Assembly (NCBI RefSeq): GCF_014646215.1
Contig: NZ_BMNA01000002.1
Location: forward strand, 614,874-678,873
Source of the DNA: Nakamurella endophytica
GTDB taxonomy: Bacteria; Actinomycetota; Actinomycetes; Mycobacteriales; Nakamurellaceae
Direction of reading: 5' to 3'
DNA length: 64,000 nucleotides
Within the stretch, counting starts at the first letter, position 1. Every line of letters begins with the position of its first letter. Below the pieces are notes generated by a model. The model was not told the DNA's origin. It did not search any database and saw only the letters and a list, made by a program, of their open reading frames with translations. This document shows, one piece after another, positions 15,871-24,313 of the stretch. The position numbers were made by a program, and so were the translations under genes.

Positions 15871-16536
15871 CTACTGCAGGTGGAAGTGCACCGTCGTCAC
15901 CTCGGCGTCGTCGGGCATCGTCGGATAGTGCTGCCTCAACGCGGCGACCAGCTCGTGGTCGCCGGATGTGAGGCGGTGTTCCTCGACGCGGTCCACGACT
16001 CCGTCGAGCCGGCGATACCCGTCCTCGTCCTCGAACAGCACGAGGACCGGACCGGCCGACACCGGGTCCTGGTACCGCACCGAGCTGGTCTTGCGGCCGC
16101 GGACGATGTCGTCGTGGTAGCGGGAGTTGAACCGCAGCAGGCGGACTCCCGTCAGGTGTGCGTGCCGGGCGCCGTTCGGCAGCAGCAGCTGGACGTGCCG
16201 GGGCGCCGGGCCGTCCGCCGTCGGCACGACGACGAGACAGTCGGGATGCCGATCCAGTATCAGGTCGAGGGCCCGGCGGCACGGACGCCGCACTGCGCCC
16301 TGTCCGCCGACGGCGACCACCGTCGTCAACGGTCCGGCGCCGGCGGCCGCAGCGGCAGCCACGGCCGCGAGCTCCGCGCACGCCGCGTCACTGCAGTGGT
16401 CGACGCCCACGCCGGTGTGGAGGCGACCGTGGACGTCGATCACCGCGCAGGCCACCTGCTGCGCTGCTGCCGGATCGAGTGCCTCGGCAAGGGCGACGGC
16501 GGTCTCGAGTACGCGCCGTTCGATGGCCGAGAGCAC
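15871..16536 (-). CDS. Cytidine-deaminase-like domain fused to a C-terminal ASCH domain
   Basis: 221 residues from GTG 16536; no clear ribosome site. Residues 1-115 resemble a cytidine deaminase: VACAVIDVHGRLHTGVG, then DAACAELAAVAA with Cys53-Ala-Glu55 (zinc ligand and catalytic Glu) and RRPCRRAL with Cys86. The third zinc ligand of the usual PCxxC motif is Ala89, so the metal site is incomplete or altered. Residues 130-221 look like an ASCH domain: LLRFNSRYHDDIVRGRKTSS, with Lys149 and Ser152 near positions used by the N4-acetylcytidine amidohydrolase YqfB (Lys, Thr, Glu triad), and a C-terminal LRQHYPTMPDD. A joint role in salvage of modified cytidine is possible but inferred. The gene stands alone next to a pseudogene. 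Confidence 0.7.
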   Translation of the reverse strand: MLSAIERRVLETAVALAEALDPAAAQQVACAVIDVHGRLHTGVGVDHCSDAACAELAAVAAAAAAGAGPLTTVVAVGGQGAVRRPCRRALDLILDRHPDCLVVVPTADGPAPRHVQLLLPNGARHAHLTGVRLLRFNSRYHDDIVRGRKTSSVRYQDPVSAGPVLVLFEDEDGYRRLDGVVDRVEEHRLTSGDHELVAALRQHYPTMPDDAEVTTVHFHLQ

Positions 16537-17111
16537 GAGTCATCGTCGCACCGTCCGGCCCGGTCGGGCGTCCGACCGGGCGCGCCGGACGGGTCGACCC
16601 TTGCTCGGCCCGAGGGCGGCCCCAGGACGCTCCCCGCTCGTTGGGGCACCGTCGAACGGTGGGCGACTGCGTTTCGATCGGTTCCGTCTGCACCGTGGAC
16701 GCTGCACGCTGCGCCTCCAGACTCGACGGATCGTGGATGGTCGAGGGGCGACCGCGGTGCGGCGCCCGGCCGCCAATGTCGCGCCACGGTCGGCGCCGTC
16801 GGTCCCCCGGCGTTCGTCGGAGCCGTCGGGGCCGGCTCCCAGGACGGCAGCGTCATCGACGCCGCATCCGGCGTCGGTCGACCCGGTCGGGCGACGTCGC
16901 TGCGTCTGTGGAGGTCGACGACCGGCCGCCCTGGCGGGCTTCCGCACGGCCCGCACCAGGGGTCCGACGGCGACCGCTCCCAGTCCGGCCGGCGCATCGG
17001 CGCGGCCGGGACGGTGGGGAGCGCTGCGTCTTCCCCTAAGCCGGCCGCCCGATCGTGTGGTCGAGCGGTCGATCCCGCTGCAGACGGTGCGGCCCGTCAT
17101 ACGGTGCAGCC
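16537..17111. other. 575-base region without a recognisable gene
   Basis: All frames show Arg/Pro/Gly-rich shadow composition, no family motif and no start with ribosome site. The right end contains the -10-like hexamer for the following gene. Confidence 0.5.
17100..17105 (+). promoter_or_regulatory. -10 element of a probable leaderless promoter
   Basis: TACGGT lies six bases before GTG 17112 with no ribosome site, the same arrangement as at 11309 and 18884. Confidence 0.4.
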
Positions 17112-17552
17112 GTGAGCCCGGGGCTAGGTCGCTCGTACCCGTGGTGGTCGATCGGTCGAACGCCGTCGACGTCCGTGCTGTACGCGCTCGGCTTCGGCGG
17201 GCTGGGAGCGGGCATGTGGTCGACGAACGCGCCGCGACCGGGAGCGCTGCGGGTGGCCAGTCACGTGGGCGCGTGGGTGGTGACCGCGTTCGCCTGCGGG
17301 GCGGTCGTCACCTCTGTGGCGTTGGTGGCGGCGCCGCGGTGGCGGCACCGGGTCGTGGGCACGCTGCCGACGGGGCTGCGGACGGCAACGGCCGGCGGGG
17401 TGATCCTCGGCGCCACGACGCTGCTCCTGTGGCTCACCGTCTTGCCCACGCCGGGTATGGCATGGCTGGGCGGCTATCCGTGCATGTTCCTCGCGTTGTG
17501 GTGGGACCGCGTCGTCGCGCGCGACCGTCGCCGCGGCAGCGCCGACCCGTGA
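17112..17552 (+). CDS. Small integral membrane protein of unknown function
   Basis: 146 residues from GTG 17112, chosen over an upstream ATG at 17055 because of the -10-like TACGGT six bases before it and the poor composition of the extension. Three to four hydrophobic segments are visible: STSVLYALGFGGLGAGMW, VGAWVVTAFACGAVVTSVAL, and TATAGGVILGATTLLLWLTV followed by GYPCMFLALWW. The protein ends with a basic tail (ARDRRRG). I do not recognise a family. It is followed 50 bases later by a disrupted lipoprotein gene on the same strand. Confidence 0.65.
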   Translation: MSPGLGRSYPWWSIGRTPSTSVLYALGFGGLGAGMWSTNAPRPGALRVASHVGAWVVTAFACGAVVTSVALVAAPRWRHRVVGTLPTGLRTATAGGVILGATTLLLWLTVLPTPGMAWLGGYPCMFLALWWDRVVARDRRRGSADP

Positions 17553-17602
17553 CGCGCGAGCTCCGACCCCGACGCCGTGCGAGCCGGAAGGGAGGCTCGA
17601 CG

Positions 17603-18087
17603 TTGCCGATGTGGGCGTGTGCCGCGGTCATCGGGGCGGTCCTGGCGAGCGCTGGTTGCTCGGACCGCGACGGGGCGGCTGTGCCTGTGGCGGAAGGGCA
17701 GGTCTCGCCGGCGCTCGCTGCGCAGGCGCGGCGGGTGGCCGATCTCATCGGCGACGGTGACGCGGCGGGGCTGCAGCGCTGGATCAGGGTCGCAGCGACG
17801 ACAGTGACGTCGTGGTGCTGGTCGACCGGTACGGGGGCCGGCAGGTGCTCGTCGAATCGCTGGACTGGGACCACGCCGGTGAGGCGTTGTGGCAGTTCGC
17901 GGTGCGCTGCGATTCCAGCGGCCGCGAGGCCCGGTTCCGGCTGGGTTTCGCATATGTCGACGACGTGGGATGGGTGCCGCAACTGGGGACCACCCGATCT
18001 CCGGGCGGGACGGCGACGGAGGTGCCCAGCGGGGCCATCATGCCCACCGACGCACCGGTGACGGCCCCCTCCTATCCCTCCTGCTGA
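17603..18087 (+). pseudogene. Lipoprotein gene split by a frameshift
   Basis: TTG 17603 is preceded at ideal distance by GGAAGGGAGG and begins LPMWACAAVIGAVLASAGC, a signal peptide with lipobox ASAGC. This frame is protein-like to about 17790 (ALAAQARRVADLIGDGDAAG). The sequence then makes sense only in a different frame (SDDSDVVVLVDRYGG, WQFAVRCDSSGREARFRLGF, YVDDVGWVPQLG) to the stop at 18087. The joint lies near 17775-17800. The reconstructed protein would be about 160 residues, a small secreted lipoprotein of unknown function. Either a real pseudogene or one or two sequencing errors. Confidence 0.6.
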
Positions 18088-18243
18088 CCTCCCGCACCGG
18101 GGCGGGCTCGCCATCCGACCGACCGGCTCCGATGGGCAGCCCTGCGTGTCGAGCCGCTGCTGTCCCTCGCGTGCGCTTTCAAGGCGCGACGCAGCGCCCG
18201 GTTCCGATGCAACGGTGGCCGACCCGTCGGACGTCTGGTGGGC

Positions 18244-18741
18244 ATGGGACATGGGCGGGCGTGGTGGGCACTGGGCGTTGCGCTCTTGGCGAGCTGTTCG
18301 AACACCGCGAGACCACCGGACGCGTCCGGACCCAGCCCAACGATCCGGTCGTCCGTGCCGGCCATCTCCACCACGACCCGACCGTCACCGTCTCCCGCTG
18401 CGGGGATCGCCTTACCGACGACCACGATCCGCCCGGATGCGCCGCTGCGCAGCATCATGTTGGCACCGGCCAGCGGCCGCCTGGAGGCAGCCGGCCGTTG
18501 CATCGTGCTGACCCAGTACGACGGACAGCAACTCTCGCTGGTGTGGCCGGCTGGCTACGCCGCGACGTCCGGCCCGTCCGGGACGTTCGTCAACGACGAG
18601 CGCGGCTCGGCGGTGGCAACCGTCGGCCGGTCGTTCATCGGCACGGGCGGCTACATCGCCGCCGACAAGTGGAGCCCCCAGGAGTGCCTGCGCCAGCCGG
18701 CGTTCCAGGTCGACCTTCCCAACGACGGCCAAGGACCGTGA
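18244..18741 (+). CDS. Small lipoprotein with a WPxGY/VG/GGY module
   Basis: 165 residues from ATG 18244 (GTG 18238 is an equally open alternative; no clear ribosome site). Signal peptide HGRAWWALGVALLASC with Cys lipobox, then a Ser/Thr/Pro tether to about residue 75. The folded part (GRLEAAGRCIVL, LVWPAGYAAT, GSAVATVGRSF, GTGGYIAAD, then a Cys) is shared with the N-terminal part of the kelch-like lipoprotein at 20899-23013, including two cysteines that may form a disulfide. Function unknown; it acts outside the cytoplasmic membrane. Confidence 0.75.
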   Translation: MGHGRAWWALGVALLASCSNTARPPDASGPSPTIRSSVPAISTTTRPSPSPAAGIALPTTTIRPDAPLRSIMLAPASGRLEAAGRCIVLTQYDGQQLSLVWPAGYAATSGPSGTFVNDERGSAVATVGRSFIGTGGYIAADKWSPQECLRQPAFQVDLPNDGQGP

Positions 18742-18883
18742 TCGTGCTGCCCGTCGCGACAGACATCGCCCACACGCGAACGGGCCCGCGTCGTCAAGGG
18801 GAAGACCCGGTCGTCGGCGGTGTGCGCCGATACTCCTGACTTCCGAGGACGATGGCCCGGAGGCCGAGTCGCTCGTGCGGTGT

Positions 18884-18889
18884 CATGCT
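18884..18889 (+). promoter_or_regulatory. -10 element of a probable leaderless promoter
   Basis: CATGCT lies six bases before GTG 18896 with no ribosome site; spacing as at 11309 and 17100. Confidence 0.35.
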
Positions 18890-18895
18890 GACGCG

Positions 18896-19546
18896 GTGTC
18901 CGACTCGCAGTCCGGTCGACTTGCTGGCCCGCGCCCGTGGCGACCTCCTGGGCCTCACGACAACGAGGTGCCGCAGAGCGTGCCGATGAACGTCGTGCTC
19001 GGTCGCGGGCCGGATGCCGTCATGTTCCTGGCGACGGCAGAGGCCTACACGACCGGCGTGGTTCTGTGCGTAGGCCTTCGACTGCGGCGACGGTCCGACG
19101 ATTCTCGGGCCACCGTAACCACCCAACTCATGGGCGGTTCACCGCGCGGCGGCGCGGATCCCGACGACCGGCTGATGCTGGGCGTGCAGCTCCCCGACGG
19201 CCGACGCCTGGTCATGCAGCCCGGGTCCGTACCGCCGGCAGGCGTGGACCCCTTCGCAAACCCAGCAGCCCCGGCACTGACCTCCATGGTGGGTGGCCTC
19301 GTCGGCGACCTGAGCCAGGACTTCCGGTACTGGCTCCGACCGCTGCCTCCGGCGGGCCGGATGCTGGTCGTCGTCCGGTGGTCGGCCCTCGGTATCCAGG
19401 AAACACTCAACGAACTCGACGCCGCGGCACTCTCCGCTGCTGGCTCGTCGGCGACCGTGCTGTGGCCGCAGGCGCCGATCGAGCAGCGAGTGCAGCGACC
19501 GTCACCCCCGCCACCGACGACCGGATGGTTCGCACAAACCAGCTGA
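18896..19546 (+). CDS. Conserved-looking actinobacterial protein of unknown function
   Basis: 216 residues from GTG 18896; an ATG at 18875 is in frame but lies inside the -10-like element. It is cytoplasmic (no signal peptide or membrane span). The middle reads NVVLGRGPDAVMFLATAEAY, TGVVLCVGLRLRRRSDD, then DRLMLGVQLPDGRRLVM and a C-terminal RYWLRPLPPAGRMLVVVRWSALG. This order of 'preserve one value, stretch to a two-domain beta-rich protein' resembles a hypothetical family common in actinobacteria that I cannot name. The last 30 residues are Pro-rich. Nothing in the neighbourhood suggests a role. Confidence 0.7.
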   Translation: MSDSQSGRLAGPRPWRPPGPHDNEVPQSVPMNVVLGRGPDAVMFLATAEAYTTGVVLCVGLRLRRRSDDSRATVTTQLMGGSPRGGADPDDRLMLGVQLPDGRRLVMQPGSVPPAGVDPFANPAAPALTSMVGGLVGDLSQDFRYWLRPLPPAGRMLVVVRWSALGIQETLNELDAAALSAAGSSATVLWPQAPIEQRVQRPSPPPPTTGWFAQTS

Positions 19547-19684
19547 CGTCGGCGCATGCGGCCGTGAGAAGCCGCATCTTCGCGCTGTGCAACCGCGGAC
19601 CCGGAGCGGTCCTGAAATCAACGGCGCGCTCCGACGGCTCATCGATTCCCGCCTCGACCTGGAGCTGCGTGATTCGATTGCGCC

Positions 19685-19954
19685 GTGGGCCATGAACCGC
19701 AGTTGACCGGGCCGCCTCCAGGCGGCGCTGAACTGTCGCGCACACCGCGTTACCTCGGATCCCGGCGACGCCGTATTGCCTGGACCGTCATCGCCGTGTG
19801 GGCGGACGTGGCATTCGCCGCGGTGATCGGGTGGCTCTCCGATCACCCCCACCGCTTGTGGCCCCTGCTCGGGGCAATCTGCGCCTTGGCCAACGTCACG
19901 CTGTGGATCCCGACGGCGATCCGGCTGCAACGGCACCCCGAGGACCGCCTGTGA
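19685..19954 (+). CDS. Small two-helix membrane protein
   Basis: 89 residues from GTG 19685. An N-terminal polar arm with RRRR is followed by two membrane helices (IAWTVIAVWADVAFAAVIGW and LLGAICALANVTLWIPTAI) and a short charged tail. Positive-inside topology puts both termini in the cytoplasm. No family recognised, no ribosome site seen. Confidence 0.55.
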   Translation: MGHEPQLTGPPPGGAELSRTPRYLGSRRRRIAWTVIAVWADVAFAAVIGWLSDHPHRLWPLLGAICALANVTLWIPTAIRLQRHPEDRL

Positions 19955-20093
19955 CCCGACCGGTGACGTCCGATAGGGGCGGAAGGTGCAGCGCTCACGC
20001 GACTCTTGCGAACCCGCCTGTCAGACCGCCGCGGGGTCTCTCGCTGCGGGCTTGTCGGCTTCGGCGCCGTCTGCTTGAGGGAGCCTGAGCATC

Positions 20094-20273
20094 ATGGGCC
20101 TGGACGACATCGTCGTGGCTGCCGACATACCGCTACGAGGTTCGGCATGGCTGGTCGGGTTTCTGATCTTCCTCGTCGTCATCGGGTTGATGATCCTTTT
20201 CCGAGTCAGAGGTGTCGGCGGCAGATCGTCCGGCGATCGTGGGGACCCGGCAAGGCGGCCCGATGACAGATGA
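20094..20273 (+). CDS. Short single-span membrane protein
   Basis: 59 residues, ATG 20094 to TGA 20271-20273, with GAGGGAG about ten bases upstream. The sequence has an acidic N terminus (MGLDDIVVAAD), one hydrophobic helix (WLVGFLIFLVVIGLMILF) and a basic, Gly-rich cytoplasmic tail (RVRGVGGRSSGDRG). The clean hydrophobic segment and ribosome site support a real gene; no function can be assigned. Confidence 0.5.
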   Translation: MGLDDIVVAADIPLRGSAWLVGFLIFLVVIGLMILFRVRGVGGRSSGDRGDPARRPDDR

Positions 20274-20898
20274 TCCATCGCTCACACCATGGACCTCCTC
20301 GACCACATCGGGGCCGTCCTGCGCATCTGGCCGCCAGCGCAGCCGCCGCCCGCCCACCGCACGTACCGAACCCGCCCTGCACAGGGCGCACCGGTCTCGG
20401 TACAGCGGCCGCTCGCGTGCTTTTCGCAGCCCGGCGGAGGCGTCGTCCGTCGCATGTCGGCGCTAGTGCCGCGTCGACCCGACGGCGGCGGAGATTGCGG
20501 CTCGAACCGTGCCGTAGGTCGGCAGGAAGCGCAACGCACCGGCGGCGGCCACCAGCCCGATGTCTCGCCGAGTGTCCAGGTGTGGTTGCCCCGGCGCCGG
20601 TCGGTATCGGCTTGCGGGCGGCGGCCAGCACCGTTTCGGCGATCAGCCCTGGTGCAGCTTCCTGAGGAGTGGACGTCGCGAACCCCGGTTCCGTTGTCCC
20701 GCGGCGACAGCCGAGCCACCGCCTCCCCGCCCGCTGCGGTCACGCCCTGCCTGCTTGGACACCCTGCGGACGGTCCGGTAGAAGCACCGCGTGCTGATCA
20801 GGACGCGCGAGCACTCGTGATGCAGGAGGGACCTGTGCGGAGCCGTGCTGACTGTCCGATCAGGGTCGATCTCGACAGCGGCGCCCTCCCCGCACGGC
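20274..20898. other. 625-base region with only fragmentary coding signal
   Basis: No intact gene. On the minus strand between about 20700 and 20460 two adjoining frames look protein-like (APGLIAETVLAAARKP, then DIGLVAAAGALRFLPTYGTV ending at a TAG), which could be the end of a decayed gene of unknown family. Other frames are shadow-like. Confidence 0.3.
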
Positions 20899-23013
20899 TC
20901 AGCACGGACGACGGACGACTCGGCTCGCTGACGCCGGCCGGAACGCCGTCCCCGGCACGGGTCCAAGGCTGTCCACGTCCAGAATCGGAACAGTCGGTCC
21001 GCGATCGGGGCCGGTGTGATGCACCGGATGGTCCAGGAGAGGACGGCGGGGTGACGCTCGCGTCCCCCCGGTCCCGGCGCTGATCCTCCTGCCGCCGCGT
21101 GACTTCCGGCACGCTGAGAGATGCGCGCACATGCCACTTCTCGATGTGCGGTTAAGACGACCCTGGAGTGAGGACCATGCCACCGGCGACAGCAGGTGTG
21201 GGTGATGCCGTCGCCACAGTGGATCGCAGTTGGCCCAGATGATGAGTTGGTGTCCGGTCCAGACCATGACGGGATCGGCTTCGGTGAGATCCGGTGGTGC
21301 TGGCAAAGTCGTCCACTCGCCGCTGGTCGAATCCCAAGCGGCGGCGGCACTGTCGACACCGATCAGCATCGTCCCGGCCCACAGGTAGTGCGCTTGCAGG
21401 TCGTCCACCGGACCGTGCGGAAGGGGGACGGTGCGCCCGGTGACGGCGTCCACCAGGACGCCGTGCAGATCTCTCACCACGGGACCCCGCCCGGTGGGAC
21501 CCCACCACGGCGGTCCGGCCGGGATCAGGAGGTGGGTGCCGGTCCACCATGGCTGCGACATACCCTGACCCGCCGCCAGAGTCTGGTCGACCGCTGTCCA
21601 TCGCTGTGTGTGCAGGTCGAACCGATAGACGTCGATGCCGAAGAGGCTGTCGAAGCTGGTGGCCTCGCCGGCGCTGTTGCGGGCCGTGACGGTGGTCCGC
21701 GACCACTTCGCCCACGCCCACACCTGGTTGCCGGCGGCCACAGCGCTGAGACGTTCCATGGGGTGGTCTTCAGCCAGGTGCAATGGCGGCAAGCTGGTCC
21801 ATGCCGTGTCGCCGGGGTGCAGCAGGCGAGCGTTCACGGTGGTGGCTGCAGACAGAGCGGAGTCGCCGGTGAGGAGGACGGCGGCGCTGCCGGTCCACAC
21901 CAGCGCCCTGGAGCCGACCCGGCCGGTCCCGTCCGACACGGTCGGGAGCCGGGACCAGCTGCCAGTGGCGGGCGTGTAGGCGGCGCCGTCGTGGAGTGCA
22001 TCGCCGAGCTCACCCTGCCCGCCCCAGATGAGCAGCTGCCGTCCGGTCCACACCGACAGGGCCGCAGCCCTTGCCGACAGCGGGGACACCGGCAGCACCT
22101 CCCACTGGCCGGTGGCCGGCTCGTACGAGGCGCCGTCCGCCATCGCCGACATGCCCAGCACCATCGGATCCCAGCCACCCCAGACCAGCATCTGCGACCC
22201 GGTCCACGCGCTGACCGCCCTGGACCGACCTCTGATCGGCGCTGCCCGCACCGTCGACCACGCGCCGTGGGCCAGAGCGGCCGCGGCGACCGGTGCGCCA
22301 CCTGTCGTCGCGGACGCTGTCGCTCCGGCGGACGCAGTCGCGATGGCGGGCGACACAGCGGTCGTCGCCGGGATCGTCGGTCCATCGGTCGTGCCGGCCG
22401 GAACCGTGCCGGCCGCACCCGTCGACCCCGGGGCGTTGCTGACGGCAGCGCTCAGTGCGGTTCCCGTGGCGATGTACTTCCTGGCCTGGACGGTGATCGC
22501 GGAGTTGACCTGCCACGGCTGGCCGTCGGTACACGGTGGCTGCGGCGCGGCCGAGGCGTACCCGCCGCTGGTGGAGATGAGGTCACCCACTCGGGCGGCG
22601 GTCCTGCCGGTGGGGTCGACGATCTCGGCCGGCCCGGTGAGCGGTTGCCGCACGGTGTAGCCGCGCGGCCACAGGATCCCTGCTCGTTCGTCAGCGCTGA
22701 TGTGGAAGCAGCCACGCTCGTCCAACGTCAGGCGACCGACGAGAACAGCACCCATCGACGACATGCCGGTGACCTGCGGGTCCCACTCCGAGGTGGGAAG
22801 CGTCGTCACGCGTCCCGATGTCGGAGCCGTTGTCGACGGCGTCGGTGCAGGTGGGACCGACGGACGCGCGTCGCCCGACACGGCCGGCAACGGACGTGGC
22901 ACCGAGGTCACGCCCGACGCCGGAGCGCGCGCATCCACGGGTGCTGCGCCGGCTGGTCCCGAGCAGGCAGCGAGCACCACCAGACCGGCGGCCGCCCACG
23001 CCCGAAGCTTCAC
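20899..23013 (-). CDS. Large secreted lipoprotein with kelch-like repeats
   Basis: 704 residues from GTG 23013; the frame upstream to 23166 lacks a signal peptide. Leader KLRAWAAAGLVVLAAC with Cys lipobox, then a Pro/Thr/Ser tether. Residues about 75-160 carry the module GRLTLDERGCFHI, ILWPRGYTV, ARVGDLISTSGGY that recurs in the small lipoprotein 18244-18741. After an Ala/Thr linker, six or seven kelch-type blades follow, each with a hydrophobic core such as VWTGSQMLVWGGW, VWTGRQLLIWGGQ, MVWTGHQLIIWAN and a following ATGQWEVLP-like strand. This predicts a beta-propeller outside the membrane. The last roughly 110 residues are Arg-rich and shadow-like, so the true C terminus may have been lost to a frameshift near 21230. 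Confidence 0.75.
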   Translation of the reverse strand: MKLRAWAAAGLVVLAACSGPAGAAPVDARAPASGVTSVPRPLPAVSGDARPSVPPAPTPSTTAPTSGRVTTLPTSEWDPQVTGMSSMGAVLVGRLTLDERGCFHISADERAGILWPRGYTVRQPLTGPAEIVDPTGRTAARVGDLISTSGGYASAAPQPPCTDGQPWQVNSAITVQARKYIATGTALSAAVSNAPGSTGAAGTVPAGTTDGPTIPATTAVSPAIATASAGATASATTGGAPVAAAALAHGAWSTVRAAPIRGRSRAVSAWTGSQMLVWGGWDPMVLGMSAMADGASYEPATGQWEVLPVSPLSARAAALSVWTGRQLLIWGGQGELGDALHDGAAYTPATGSWSRLPTVSDGTGRVGSRALVWTGSAAVLLTGDSALSAATTVNARLLHPGDTAWTSLPPLHLAEDHPMERLSAVAAGNQVWAWAKWSRTTVTARNSAGEATSFDSLFGIDVYRFDLHTQRWTAVDQTLAAGQGMSQPWWTGTHLLIPAGPPWWGPTGRGPVVRDLHGVLVDAVTGRTVPLPHGPVDDLQAHYLWAGTMLIGVDSAAAAWDSTSGEWTTLPAPPDLTEADPVMVWTGHQLIIWANCDPLWRRHHPHLLSPVAWSSLQGRLNRTSRSGMCAHLSACRKSRGGRRISAGTGGTRASPRRPLLDHPVHHTGPDRGPTVPILDVDSLGPVPGTAFRPASASRVVRRPC

Positions 23014-23296
23014 AGGCCCCAGACGCAGCGGACCCGCGTCCTGGTTGCTCGACAGGACGAGGATGCGAAGTCGGTCGACGGACACCCCGACGCGCACCCG
23101 TCGGTCATGTCCGGTCACGCGCCTGGGAGCAGGAGTTGCCGGACCTCTCGAGAGTGAGGCTGGCACGCTTCCAGTGCGCGAAGTCAGCCGAAATCGACCA
23201 GCGGCGTCGATACGACCCCGTCACCGGGGCCGGGCACGACGAGCTACCCGGCCGCGAGCGACTCGGACCACCCCGCGTCAGCGAGAATTCCCCGGG

Positions 23297-24175
23297 TCAG
23301 TTGGTCACGGTCACCACCTGGCCCGTCCGGCCGTCGACGAGCAGCCGGCGCCCGAGAGGCCCGGCGAGTTCGGCGGTGACGGTCCTGCGGGCTCCGATCG
23401 CGCTGCACGCGACGCCGGAACCTTCCGCGTGGTCCGCCTCGTCGACGGAGACGGCCACGACCCGGTCGGACTCCGTCACGGTCGCGGTGTACCGGTGGCC
23501 GCACGGCCCGTCGCCCTCGGGCCCACCCACGAACGTGACCGCGACGGCGGTCCGCCCGATCAGCCGTGCCGACCAGTCCGAGCCGGCAACGGCCGGCCGA
23601 CCGCCCGCCAGCTCCGGTGGGATCACTGTGGCCGCCGGCGCCAGCGCCACCTGGCTGATCCGGACCTTGCTGCCGCGCACCTGGAAAGTCCAGGCCGGCA
23701 GGCGGACCGGGCCCGCCGTCGTCTTCATAGGGGCCAGGACCAGCCGCGGCGACTCCAGGGTCACCGGCGTGCAGTCACCGTCGCACGAGCTGTCGGGGCT
23801 GCCCGATGCGGCGATCGCCGCAACCGCCTGCTCGGCAGTGATCACCCCGACCCGGCGACCACCGGTCCGCGGCAGGGTCACCGTCATGGCTGCCGGCGGT
23901 GGGGTGCGCGCCACGTCCGGCCCGCTCACCACTCGTCCGGACAGCAGCGACAACTTGTTGTGGCCGCCCTCGGCGACGCTCCAGGTGCCGATCTGCGCCG
24001 GCATCGACGACGTCACGATCAACGCGGGCAGCGGGACGTGCTGCAGGGTGCCTTCCCACGCCGCCACCACGGCGTCCGGCGACGGGCCCTCGGACTGTCC
24101 CGGGCTCCCCAGTGTTGCGCACCCCGCCACCGCGAGCGCAGCGGCGCACATCGCCGCCCACCGGGTTCTCCCCAC
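23297..24175 (-). CDS. Lipoprotein of unknown function
   Basis: 292 residues from GTG 24175, which has a perfect GGGAGG site seven bases upstream; this decides against the longer frame from 24253. Signal peptide RWAAMCAAALAVAGC with lipobox VAGC. The mature protein has a tether, then beta-rich sequence: WEGTLQHVPLPALIVTSSM, IGTWSVAEGGHNKLSLLSG, a Cys pair (SSCDGDCTPV), RLPAWTFQVRG and a last segment GRRLLVDGRTGQVVTVTN. The pattern 'LPAWTFxV' resembles actinobacterial secreted proteins of unknown role. Located between the kelch-like lipoprotein and a cytoplasmic hypothetical, all on the minus strand. Confidence 0.75.
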   Translation of the reverse strand: MGRTRWAAMCAAALAVAGCATLGSPGQSEGPSPDAVVAAWEGTLQHVPLPALIVTSSMPAQIGTWSVAEGGHNKLSLLSGRVVSGPDVARTPPPAAMTVTLPRTGGRRVGVITAEQAVAAIAASGSPDSSCDGDCTPVTLESPRLVLAPMKTTAGPVRLPAWTFQVRGSKVRISQVALAPAATVIPPELAGGRPAVAGSDWSARLIGRTAVAVTFVGGPEGDGPCGHRYTATVTESDRVVAVSVDEADHAEGSGVACSAIGARRTVTAELAGPLGRRLLVDGRTGQVVTVTN

Positions 24176-24313
24176 GAGGTCGCCTCCCGCTCGCCGTCGG
24201 CCGCACACCGCACGCTGCGGACGTCGAGACGGACGCCGACCGACGAGCAGCATGGCAGCGCTTCCGACCTGCTGACCGTCACGATTGCGCTACGCGACAC
24301 CGCCCGGGCCCGA

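Noticed and set aside
16440-17100. Minus-strand frames of 185 and 186 codons
   Set aside because: Both are Arg/Pro/Ala-rich and overlap one another in different frames, with no recognisable motif or start signal.
18297-18302. TTCGAA occurrence
   Set aside because: Lies inside a lipoprotein coding sequence without flanking A/T or -35 context; likewise 52864-52869 inside the third hydrolase gene. Not counted as operators.
20643-20900. Possible IS3-like transposase fragment on the minus strand (STRCFYRTVRR)
   Set aside because: One short resemblance only; no DDE residues, no terminal inverted repeats and no target duplication visible.
20289-21083. Plus-strand frame starting MDLLDHIGAVLRIW
   Set aside because: After the first 14 residues the composition is Pro/Arg/Ser-rich, there is no ribosome site and it runs into the antisense of the kelch-like gene.
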